Shown here: piece by piece, positions 35,660-46,286 of the stretch
Layout: the number at the start of each line of letters is the position of its first letter
How positions within the stretch are numbered: the stretch's first letter is position 1
Source of the DNA: Ectobius pallidus
Taxonomy: Eukaryota > Arthropoda > Insecta > Blattodea > Ectobiidae
Direction: 5' to 3'
Assembly: GCA_964059195.1 (NCBI GenBank)
Contig: CAXKWD010000006.1
Location: 16,578,129-16,642,128 of the forward strand
DNA length: 64,000 nucleotides
Translations under genes and position numbers: made by a program
The notes under the pieces: model-generated
Told to the model about the DNA's origin: nothing
Seen by the model: only the letters and a program-made list of their open reading frames with translations
Database searches by the model: none

Positions 35660-37771
35660 TGGGAACCTTTCGTGTGCAGTTAAAAATTTGTCCACCAGAG
35701 CGCAGCAGGGTCTGAGGAGGTCCTGCCATCTCGTTTTGCCATATGCTTATGCGTATCAATAGATGTGAATAATGTTGGCTGTCCTATAAAAAACTGGCGA
35801 TTAATAACGTTTAAGTTATATTCCAGAAATCAGATACCTATATTCTGCCTAGGAGAATGTGAGATCGCCAGAAAAAGTATGATTTGTTAAAAGAATTAAA
35901 GAATTAATGTCTGTCTGAAGTAATAATTGGTTGTAATTATTATGTTGAAAAGAACCCGTGGGGTTTGTCAGCAAAAACAGGAACAATAATTATTTTGCAG
36001 TGACAGAGACATGTGTAGCTTAGTGACAAATAATTCAAAATATTTAAGTTATTCCTGTATATCGCGGTGGCATTTTATTTGTTAAATGGTGAAGAAATAA
36101 TTCCAATTTTATTAAACGTATTTAAAGCTTGTAGTACAGTACATCACAAAAAAAAAAAATCCCATCTTCTTTAGATTTATAACCATAGGCGTAAATATGT
36201 AAAACTCATTTTTTGTAAAAAGTAATTTAGGTTCATGGTTGTTTGCTTTCACAATATTCTGTATGTATTTCAGCTTTCGGTTATGAATTTACTGTGTGGT
36301 AGACAGATGCTAGTGTTTGATTAATATAACACAGAGTTATAAGAAGTAAAGAATTGGATATAAATGTGTAAATATTTTGTTCCTATTATCATTAATATTT
36401 TATAAATAAATTTAGGTTACGTTTGCTTGCTTCTAAATAATATCCTTTAGAGGCTTACGAATAATACATGCTCCAGAATTATAGCTGTCATTAAGTTTTT
36501 GGGTGGGAAACAAATACGAATAATAGTATTTGAATAATGTATCATATTAGTAGTAGAATGTTCTTTTCATGAAGTCAACGTAATTAGAAAGAAGCTGGAA
36601 TGTCAAAATAAGGTAATAAGGGAATGGTTTTCTTGTGATTATTACTATAGGCCTAAATGCGTAATATTTTTAACGTCAACGCCCATCCATAATATAGGTT
36701 CATACTTTTTGTTTTAGAATTATATTACATAAGTTTCAGAATTATGGCTCGCAGGGAATTGTTATTCATCGTACTGGGTTCTCACATGCTAATAATTCAA
36801 AATACTATGTTCTCTTCGATTCGAGTTAAAATATCTACGTGCATCGGTAATTCCAGTTCGAATATAGTGTTTTAATATCATTAATGTGCATTATAAAAGT
36901 GAGTTGTATATAATAACAGTGTAGTTGATTTATTTTTATTTTTTTTATTTTTTTTTGTATTTACAGGGGGAAAATAGCCAGTGCCAATTGCCAGTATAGA
37001 AAGGAAAAATATGCTTTGACGTCTTCTTTATAATAATTTTTTTTAATCTTCAATTTACAAGAACCACCAATGCCTGTAAGAATAATTTAATTTTGCAAGT
37101 GTTTCAATTTTACGGTTTGTTTTAATGTTTGCAATGAAAAAACTTACAAATTCCGTTTAAACAAAATATTCATAATTTTATTATACAAATTATAATAAAT
37201 GTGAAACAGAAATATGTGAATTTTTGTTATGAAGTTAATAAATTAAGTAAGTTGTATTTATCAAATACTGTCCATACCTTCTTAAGAAGTAATTTTGTAT
37301 CATAGTTTGAAAGAGAATAAATGGTTGAGTTTCCTGCTGGGCGAACTTTCTGTTTAAAGCAACAGAACATAAGTGAATCTTGTCCATTTGATGAAGATAT
37401 TGGAAACATGACCTTCTGTTGTAGATAATGAGAATACTACTTCTTGTTAAGTCTTATTCTTTGTAAAAATGATTAAGATAATGAGTCAATTCTGAGGATC
37501 TGAAAGTGTTGAGCGAGAGATTTGAAGGAACTCATAGACTATTAACTATTAGCATCCGTTTAATCTTCTTTATATTTTATAACCATATATTTCGTAAAGC
37601 ATATGTGTACCCCTCTGTTTTACACAGAGGATCGCCACAACATGTTTTCTGGCATTCTGACTGATGTTTAAATAGTCTGTTCCATTATATTCAATGGACA
37701 GCAGACGACATGCTTGGACCTCTTTTGACCCTGCTGCCACCTATCGGGAGTCGCTGACAGAAAGGTTCCCA
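35660..37771. mobile_element. Possible 2.1-kb TIR element, strongly diverged
   Basis: TGGGAACCTTTC at 35660 and its inverse ending at 37771, with further similarity inward (GCAGCAGGGTC, GAGGTCC, CATCTCG/CATGTCG) over about 85 bp. The interior is AT-rich with no ORF. No clear target duplication. Confidence 0.35.
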
Positions 37772-37794
37772 TACGTATTGATACAGAATTGAGG

Positions 37795-38035
37795 CCGTGC
37801 TGCAAGGAGTGCGTATTCTCAGCGGGATGCAAAGATGTATTGAGTGGGGTAGCGTCCTGGATTCAAACCCCGTGGGCGGCCAATTCTACTATCTTTTTTT
37901 ACGATTTCCGCAGTCGTAAAGGCAAATTCCGAATTGGATATTTGCTTACCACGACTCATCAGTCATCCTGTATCATATTCATTAAAACTGGATATAAGTT
38001 GAAATTAATACATGCCCTATCACATCAACAATAGA
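37795..38035 (+). repeat. Probable tRNA-derived SINE
   Basis: A B-box-like GGATTCAAACCCCG at about 37858 follows a poor A box. The body has TTTCCGCAGTCGTAAAGGCA then AATTCCGAATTGG, similar to SINE bodies I recall from insects. Confidence 0.4.
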
Positions 38036-38529
38036 AACAAGATGCACGTAAATAGTTACATGGCCAACGGGTAAACACTTAAATCCTGACTCGTAATGTG
38101 ACCTCGATGTCCAATTGAGTATATACAAAGCTGATTTCTTTTAAAGTGAAATGTTCGCTATGGCAGTTTTCAAGTCTGAATATACAAACGACGACTGGCT
38201 TATAACTAACCTCTCAGAGAATATTTATTAAGAAAAGTTTCAATAATATCCCTTACTATAAACGATGTTAAACCCTAGTGCCAATATTCTCTTGTAGTGT
38301 AAGAGAAAGTAGAAGAATACATATATAATATCCATATAGCACCTCGTGTACAAAACTTAAAGAATATCCTTGTAAAGTGGCAGTATAAGTAGGAGAAAAT
38401 TGTGTGACATACCCAATAGGTTTCTAACCCAGTTATGAAATTGGAGTGTGAGATTAATTGTTTTCGAGCTATGCTGATCACACACACCGACAAGTTTCTG
38501 AAAATAGTATTTTTGGATAGAGGGGACCT

Positions 38530-40238
38530 CGAAATGTATACTTATGTTGAAATCTGATTATGTGTCAACGAGTAAGATATGCCATATCAGAATTAGGTAA
38601 AAATTCTATTCACTGATACGTTATTCATTGTATTAGTTGAGAAATATGGATGTTTATCATTGTTCAGTTATGTTGTGATCTTCTTTTTAGCTGTTAATAT
38701 TTTTATAAGAGCTTATTGCGAAATGTTTAATTTTATTAAGATGGATGGTTGGTTTGATTTCTTTCTGCTTTTCGCCCGTTTTCAGGGGGCCTTGCGTTCT
38801 CCTCATTATTTTTAAGAACAGTTGAATTTCTCTACAATATGTATTTATTATTGTTAGCTTTCTTCTTTTTTCTTCGTTCGAATATCATTCTTCTTGCTTC
38901 TTCGCCAGCTTCTGTTCGTCTGTATAATTGCCATTGCAATTTCTATCGGGATTTTGGGTCATTTCACCCTATTACTATATTAAAAAGCTGGTGATTCATA
39001 GCTTGATCTTCGATGCTGTTTTTAATGCATTTTCTCTTCAGTCAAGAGTATATATTAGCAAGATTTCAAGCTTATCTGTGAAGACATTATTTGTTATAGA
39101 AAGGCTATCCTTTCTGATTTGATTATACTTCAAGAATAAATGTTCATGTGAACAATTACGAGCTTCAAGATCATTTGAACTGTGAGTTAATGTCATTATT
39201 ATAAACCTGTTTAATGTAACTTGTAGATTAGCCATCGTTACGAATTAGGCAGTGATTGTGATATTCAGTTGCTGAAGTTAACTACGAATGATGTGTTTTT
39301 CAGCTAGCGGCAATTGCTAGCTAAGAATAGTGATATCTATTGTTTTGACACTACAAGGATTATTTCTATGTTTCAAATTCTGATAAATATCAATGGTCCT
39401 CCGCAATCATCAAGGTTTATTGACGTCAAGAAGTCTAAGGAAGTATTTTTGTCGATATCGCTCATAAGGGATATATATTTGTCAATCAAGAAGCTTCAAG
39501 ACAGTACTGTATGCCTATTTATGAAACTATTTAATTATAAGTCTTATCGAAATATATGGTAAGTCTTTTAAGAACCAACAAATTGGACTTAATCATTTCA
39601 TTAGTGGCAATTATTACTAGGAGACTAGGAGGGTTATAAGGCTATATGAAGGCTCTCATTTTATGTTTTGCTACCAGATAATGCTTGTTCTTAAAAATTC
39701 TCCTATTCTTTCATTCAAAGAACATGTGCAAGCCACACTATACAGTCCATTATAACCGCACAATCATAATGCCTAAGCATGTAAAAGGAGACAAAATAGG
39801 ATGAAACATTTTTAGTCCTATGCGGGCAGTACAGTATGTTAATATGTCCCAGGTTTTTTGGAGGAAAATACGAAAGTGGTATTAAATTTATTTTGATTTC
39901 AGCCCCGAAACGGTTGTATGGTAACATGAGAGTGAGAAATAAAATATTCCGATTTTATGTTACCAGAAATGCTGTTTCTTCTTATTGAGTCCTTACCAGG
40001 CATGGTGTGTAGAAGCAATGTGGTGCAAAATTCTACATCCTCTATGAGCCATAAAAAGCTATATCAAGCGCTTTCTGAGGGAATAGTTCGAGTGTGATAA
40101 GTCGTTCTTCCTCATTTCAAATTCTACATACCTATTTAAGGACCTAGAGTTTGAAAATCCAAAGTCCTTCATAAGTTAATTTCGAATGTCAAAATTCAAA
40201 ACCCCAGCGACGCCGGGCCCTTTAAGCTATATATATGT
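38530..40238 (-). repeat. Family Y copy Y3, interrupted
   Basis: Matches Y1 at 38530-38670 (GCCATATCAGAATTAGG, CTATTCACTGATACG) and again from about 39755 to the head at 40232 (GCGACGCCGGGCCC). The 1.1 kb between (38671-39754) is absent from Y1 and is an unidentified AT-rich insertion; its ends were not resolved. Confidence 0.6.
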
Positions 40239-40242
40239 ATAT

Positions 40243-40395
40243 ATATATATAAGAGGCTTTGTCCTGACTGACTGACAGAGAATCAGCGTAGATCCTAAAC
40301 TATAATAGGTAGAGACTTGGAATTTTGACAGTACCTTCGATTCAAAATGTAAGTGCTCACTAAGAAGGGATTTTGTAAAGGGGTCTGAACTTGTG
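40243..40395 (-). repeat. Family Y tail fragment adjacent to Y3
   Basis: Starts GGCTTTGTCCTGACTGACTG and runs to GTGCTCACTAAGAAGGG, matching the tail of Y4 at 57.6 kb. It abuts the Y3 head through a TATA simple repeat, so two Y copies lie head to tail. Confidence 0.7.
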
Positions 40396-40516
40396 GGTCG
40401 CTCCCAACCTTTCTGTGGTCCCCCACTTTTCTTGTGCTTATTTGATACAACTATTTGTCAGTGATTTCTTACAAGTAATAATTACTATTACATATCCTGA
40501 CTTATTAGCACTCTGA

Positions 40517-41510
40517 TTGTTACAATTATCTTGTTTTTCACACTACATAAATGATTCGCTTAAACAAAGATTGTGTTGCAAAGTGAATCTAACTTTTATC
40601 ATGGAAGCAATAAGGCGATTCCGAAGTGTAGTCACAGATACAAATAATCTTAAGGTAGAAGTTAAGTATAGACTCAAGTCAGGAAATGCCTGTTTTTATG
40701 CAGTTCAGAAAGTCTTATCTTCTCGTCTTCTGTCCAGAAATCTGAAAATAAAAATCTATAAGATAATTATCCTGCCGGTTTTATTTTATGAATGTGAGAC
40801 ATGGTTCCTTACATAATCAGAGAGTGGTCGAAAACAGGGTGCTTAAGAAAGTATTTGGGCCTAAGAGAGATGAAATTGGGGACTGGAGAAAACAGCATAA
40901 CGACAAGCTTCATGACCTGTGCTCGTCACTGGATGTAGTAAGTGTAGAGTACGATTACTTTCACAAAGTCTCTAGATCTTTACGTACAAATCTTAGGTGC
41001 GAGTGTCACAGTTCCTAGGGCTCCTGCCTGGGGGAGGTAGCTGCACCCTGATTGGTCCAGCTCTTCTATCCCACTCAACGTGTTGTCTGTCTCTGTCTCG
41101 CTGCGGCATTATCCTTCCACTCATCTATTACAGTGCAGTATTTTCTATGACTGCAAGCGTGATCTTCACTCTGTACTCAACAGTGGCTCACTGATCTATG
41201 CGTATGCGAGTCGGCGCAAGCTATAACGAAAAGCTCGCTGGCTGGGCTAAGTCTTCAAGGCCAGAGACTTTGTGGAAGTAATCGTACTCTAATTAAATCA
41301 CGGAGGTTGAAATGGGGATGGCAGACATATCTCAAAAATATTGACTGGGAGACCAGAAGGGAAAAGAGCTAGACGTAGGTGGGAGGACAATATTTGGATA
41401 GACTAAAGGAAGTAGGATTTGACAGGGATAGTTGGATGGTGTTAGCACAGAATTGGGTGAATGGCAGGCACAAGTAAGCGCAGCAATGAACCTCCGGGTT
41501 TAATAAAATA
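40517..41510 (+). pseudogene. Decayed LINE, RT C-terminal region to 3' end
   Basis: Broken frames encode the post-palm region of a non-LTR element: KIKIYKIIILPVLFYECETW near 40745-40803, a stop, then VVENRVLKKVFGPKRDE near 40826-40875. After an unrelated-looking 300 bp comes GRPEGKRARRRWEDNIW near 41346-41400 with later stops. This order is characteristic of a large group of insect LINEs. The GC-richer segment 41000-41270 may be a secondary insertion. It belongs to a different family from the LINE at 11 kb. Confidence 0.7.
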
Positions 41511-41949
41511 GATAATATTCCTTCAGCTTGCTTAGGAATTGTCTATTTCCATTTCAGTAAATAAGTAAGCATCTTAACAGTAATAACTATGTTTATCTTT
41601 ACTTATCCTATCCATAACAGAGTATCAAACTAATAATAACCAGTTATGAACCAGGACCTGCAAGATTGTCACACATATAAGATATAACACTAGTTTCATA
41701 CAGTGTTGCCAGATTACCAAGTTTCATTTATGTTCCTAGAAATTGATTCTAAAAAGTAAGGTTAGGAATATTCTTTTTGTAGTGTTTGTGATTTTCTTCT
41801 TTCTGATGTTTTCAGTCAAATATTAGATTCACTGTAGTCATATATACTAGTTTTGTTTGTTTGTACACTCTTCAGTCATGATCAAAGTACATTTTTAGCA
41901 TCTGGCACATTACGACCATGAGCAAGGCATCATCTGTAAGCATTTAGCT
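41511..41949. other. No feature recognised
   Basis: AT-rich spacer between LINE relic and SINE. Confidence 0.4.
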
Positions 41950-42170
41950 GGTTAGGTAAAGAGGTAGAGTGGTGGTAGGCCTATGTGGTTATTTAACGAC
42001 GGAGATGTACTGGTATTTAGGCCTGTGATCGTGTGACGGAATTTACATGCCAGTAAATGTACTGACATTGGCCTGTCATATTCATGCACACAATAATTGC
42101 CATCGAGCAGGACCGGGTTCGAACCCACAACCTTGGGCACAGAAAGTCAGCGCGATACTAACTGCCCCCC
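41950..42170 (-). repeat. tRNA-derived SINE next to the Harbinger element
   Basis: On the minus strand a perfect Pol III B box (GGTTCGAACCCGG, about 42111-42123) follows a recognisable A-box region (CAGTTAGTATCGCGC). The body reads into CACACGATCACAGGCCT. A C-run at 42166-42175 precedes it on the plus strand. Confidence 0.65.
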
Positions 42171-42413
42171 CCCCGACGGTAAGGAGGTAGAGAGGCAGGC
42201 TTGTTTCTGGGATTCTTGAGTAGGCTAATGGCCAAGTGCATCAACACTGATTAGTGTAATCAGCGTTTAAAATGTCTTCCTAACCTATGATTAAGGAAAG
42301 TTACGGAGCATCAACCTCGATTAGTGTCCAAATCGCCGATTAGCGTTGATTAAACTTAAACAGTCAAAATCGGGCGGTTACCGTAGCTAAACAATGATTA
42401 GCAGTTTGCTAAA

Positions 42414-43535
42414 ATGGCGGCCAGGTTTGCAGACGATGACTTTGAAGACGAGTTACTATATCTGGAATATCTGGAACAGAATGAAAATGGTAGAAATGTA
42501 ATAGTGCAGCGAGGAGATCCTTTTGAAGAACTTTCTGATAGGAAATTCGTGGAGAGATTTCGCCTGTCTAAACAAACGGTTTCACAGGTACTGGAAATGA
42601 TCCAAGATAACCTGCAATTCCCAACAGAAAGAAACCATCCTGTTTCTGCTATGAATCGCCTACTAACTGCATTGAGGTATTATGCTACTGGATCATTTAA
42701 TATTGTTGTAGGGGACATTGGAAATATGCACAGAACAACTGCAGCTCGAATAATACACGATGTCAGCAATGCTATAGCCTCACTGAGTCACCGATACATA
42801 TGCTTCCCTACATCACAGGCAGAGCAGAGAGAGGTAATGCAGAATTTTTATAGTATTGCAAGATTTCCTGGTGTAATTGGCACAATCGATTGCACCCATA
42901 TTCCTATCAGATCTCCGGGTGGAGAAAATGCAGAGGTTTTTAGAAATAGGAAAGGTTTCTTCTCGATAAACTGTCAGACAATAAGCGACAGTAATTTATT
43001 CATTAGGGATATTGTTGCTAGGTGGCCGGGTTCTGTCCATGACAGTACAATTTTTCAAAACTCTAATATGAGGGCACAGTTTGAAAGAGGAGAGATACCA
43101 AATGGCTATTTATTAGGTGACAGCGGGTATCCTTGTAGACCATTTCTATTAACACCTCTGCTGAATCCTCAAACTAGGGAGGAACAATCATACAATAATG
43201 CCCACATAAGGACCAGAAATACTGTAGAAAGGCAGTATGGGGTATGGAAACGGAGGTTTCCTGCTCTGTCTCTTGGCGTAAGGTGTGAGGTACATAAAGC
43301 ACTCAATATAATTGTGGCTACAGCTGTGCTGCATAATATTGCAATTTCCACAAGAGATGAACACCCTCCTGAAGACTTAATGGTTCGACGAATCATTGAA
43401 GAGCTCCACCAAGTAAGAGGGCAGGCTATTGAAGATGGGGAACCATTAAATCCAATGCACCAAATGTACAGGAATGATGATAATGCCGGCAGAGCTGTTC
43501 GCCAGGCTTTAATAAATGGTCACTTCAGGTGAGTG
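42414..43535 (+). CDS. PIF/Harbinger DDE transposase (HARBI1-like)
   Basis: A 372-codon uninterrupted ORF. An acidic N-terminus is followed by helical segments (about 46-70 and 84-123) of the kind that form the N-terminal DNA-binding region in this family. The DDE nuclease domain has GTIDCTHIPI with D159, LLGDSGYP with D236 and TVERQYGVWKRRFP with E272 (35 residues between the last two), plus the conserved WPGSVHDS at 204-211. The chain ends in the family-typical ...FR. The ATG sits in a good context (AAAATGG) 185 bp from the left terminus. Length matches the usual 350-400 residues. The stop overlaps a consensus splice donor (CAG/GTGAGT), so an alternative spliced 3' end is possible. It should act with the Myb-like protein encoded at the other end. 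Confidence 0.95.
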
Positions 43536-44485
43536 AAATTAAGCTATGGCTAAAATGGAGTTGGCCAACCCTAAAAAGGCCCTTTTAAGGGCCAACAGGG
43601 ATCTAAGGGGAAGTGACGTGACTAACATAACCTCTCCTTCCCAAATCAACCTCTACCGTCAAGTGGCAGATCCTGAGTAACGCTAAAGAGGCTCTGGTGA
43701 TTGTATTTGGACTTAGTGTAACGAGGTTTTACTAAAGGTGTGGAATGGTAAAAAAGATTATGCATTAAGATAAGTGGTAACAGCAAAATTCTAGGTTGGT
43801 GACATGTAGTGCCAGTGATAGGTTATGTTAGATTAAGAACAGGTGCATGGGGTAGGTGTGGAAGGGTAAAAAATGCTTGAAATGCATTAAGGTGAGTAGT
43901 GGCAACTAAATTCTGGGCTGTGACAAGTAGTGCTCGCGATTGATTATGGTACCTCTTCGGTTGGAGCTTGAGGTAAACAGATGTATCCTGAGAAAGTAGG
44001 CCTAATATTAAACCATACATCCCAACACATGTTGTATGATATTATGCAGGAGATAAGCAGACGTAGGCCTAATAAGGTAATATACTTTACCTCTAATATG
44101 TACAGTGATGAGTAGACCTAGTAAAATCATATAGGTACATAACCTATAATATTTCTGTTGATCAATGATGCTCGATGCTGTGTGACAAGGAACAGAAATG
44201 TAGTCGAGAGCGCTTGATCGAAGCTCTGTGTGACAGGCCGCTTACACATGAGAATGAAATTTATGGCTAAAGATAGATTTATGTCGTGCACCAGCCACGA
44301 TCCACCCTCCGGCTGCTTCCCCTCTCCTCCGAGCCTGCATGCACACCTCACTATTGTACCATGGCTTCCTTGACGGTTGTAACAATGCTTTATGAAAGGT
44401 GTGGATGTGTAAAAAGCTTCTGCATTTAATTAAATAATGATAGGTAGAGTTGGTTGGGGGGGGGAGCCTAGTGCGCGACATAAAA
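43536..44485. other. Downstream region of the transposase gene
   Basis: Non-coding. Contains a perfect palindrome GGCCCTTTTAAGGGCC near 43577-43592 and similar GGTGAGTAGTGG- and TGGTAACAGCAA-type segments around 43760-43920. No separate gene recognised. Confidence 0.5.
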
Positions 44486-45115
44486 CTTCTTTCCCAAATT
44501 TACATAACATCACAAATAAGGAATGTTCGGGATATTTTACATAACAAATTGAAACATTTTACCCATACTATTTCCTTTCAACTGATAGTGGTGCACCATA
44601 CTGGTAAGCTAAAATTCAAAATAATCCCAAGAATTCCATGAAAACATAATCGTAGCTGTTTGAGTAGCAAATACAGGGCTTTCACTTTAGGAGATTATCG
44701 CTCATGTGGTGCTTTCTTCCTCGGCCACTCTAAGCGGCAGCTCCCACAACCTCTTTTGTTGTCCTTTGTCTTGCAGCAAGGTTCTCTGCATTAGTATTCG
44801 CTTCTTTCCCAAATTTACATAACATCACAAATAAGGAATGTTCGGGATATTTTACATAACAAATTGAAACATTTTACCCATACTATTTCCTTTCAACTGA
44901 TAGTGGTGCACCATACTGGTAAGCTAAAATTCAAAATAATCCCAAGAATTCCATGAAAACATAATCGTAGCTTTTTGAGTAGCAAATACAGGGCTTTCAC
45001 TTTAGGAGATTATCGCTCATGTGGTGCTTTCTTCCTCGGGCACTCTAAGCGGCAGCTCCCACAACCTCTTTTGTTGTCCTTTGTCTTGCAGCAAGGTTCT
45101 CTGCATTAGTATTCG
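44486..45115 (+). repeat. Tandem duplication, two 315-bp units
   Basis: Unit one 44486-44800 and unit two 44801-45115 differ at only two positions that I can find (GTAGCTGTTTG versus GTAGCTTTTTG, and CTCGGCCACT versus CTCGGGCACT). Junctions are exact: both units begin CTTCTTTCCCAAATTT and end TTAGTATTCG. This is a recent duplication inside the Harbinger element, or an assembly duplication. Confidence 0.95.
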
Positions 45116-45600
45116 CTAAGATGAACAGGCAACTGACTTTACAGCAATGCAGTTTTGTGTTTTTTTTCTAAATATGAATCACACAGAATATATTCTGAAC
45201 TTCCCTGGTGAACTACCTCCTTCCAGAACTGCAATTCAGAAGATGGGGATGGTTTCCCATTCTGCTCTTTTCGGTTAGGCCTATTTTTTCTTTTCACTCA
45301 AAAAAAGGCCAAAATTAAAATAATTTTTCAGAATTTGTAAAATCAATATAGGCTATAAGCACCTTTTTTTACCCTGCCAATGTTGTAAATATAAAGTAAA
45401 ATTGCTGTTTAATTCACCGAAAACTAACCTAATCTGGTGCACTATAGCATTGTGTACTGATGAGTCATCTGTTGTGCGACTGCTCAGCTGCAGGTAGGGA
45501 GGGAGTCAATGGATGATGTCGTGCGAAACCATGGCTTTCAACATGACGTAACACAACCTAACCAAACTCCATTATTTTTTGGAGTCAAGCTAGCCTAATC

Positions 45601-45936
45601 CAGGGTGTCCATACAAATTTCAAAATAAATTTACCTGACTTCCTATGAACAGAAACTTACATTTTGGCTGACCACAAGAATCAATGTTTTCACGGTACTT
45701 TGTAAACAGAACAAACAAAAATCCATCCTCCTCCATTCCCATAATTAAAATATTTAATGATTAGCTCAAGTTCTGAAAAGAAAATTGTTTACACAGTCTG
45801 GGGCCCATCACATTTCGCTCGCTGGAGTTAGTTATTTTCCCCGACTATTCCATACTTTTTTTAAATTAATTTCTCTATCTTTTTCCTTCCTTGATTGATT
45901 TCAATTTCCCTGACTTCCCAGAATGTGGACTCCCTG
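45601..45936. mobile_element. Probable hAT-like MITE within the Harbinger element
   Basis: Tips CAGGGTGTCCA and inverse CAGGGAGTCCA. Flanks GCCTAATC (45593-45600) and ACCTAATC (45939-45946, offset by two bases) are 7 of 8 identical. The flanking CCTAACCTAAC-rich sequence is itself similar on both sides, so the duplication is not decisive. Confidence 0.5.
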
Positions 45937-46080
45937 TAACCTAATCTAACTCCATCATTTCTTGGGGGGCTAACTAACCTAACATAACCTAACCTTAGTT
46001 TCCAGAGGGGGGTTCAGAGGCAATGGGCTTACCACCAGTCCCTCTGCCCTCTCTTGGAAAATAAGAATTACAGACTTCAC

Positions 46081-46235
46081 ATAGGTAACAGAAACCTCCG
46101 CTTAGAGGCCCTTCGCCCCAACATAGGGATATAGGAAATCAGATACAGAATATAACAACAATCTGATCTGATCTGAATTCCTATATCCCCCTATGTTGGG
46201 GCGAAGGCCTCCAAGTGGAGGTTTCTGTTACCTAT
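46081..46235. repeat. Long hairpin between the convergent Harbinger genes
   Basis: Arms of about 57-60 nt, near-perfect inverted copies (46081-46137 and about 46176-46235). Shared landmarks are CGCCCCAACATAGGGATATA, its inverse, and GGTAACAGAAACCTCC at the base. The spacer is about 40 nt containing a repeated CTGAT. It lies 50 bp past the stop of the Myb-like gene, so minus-strand transcripts would carry it in the 3' UTR. Confidence 0.85.
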
Positions 46236-46286
46236 TTGAATTTTGATAAAACAACAATACACACTATTAAATAAATAAACCAATTA

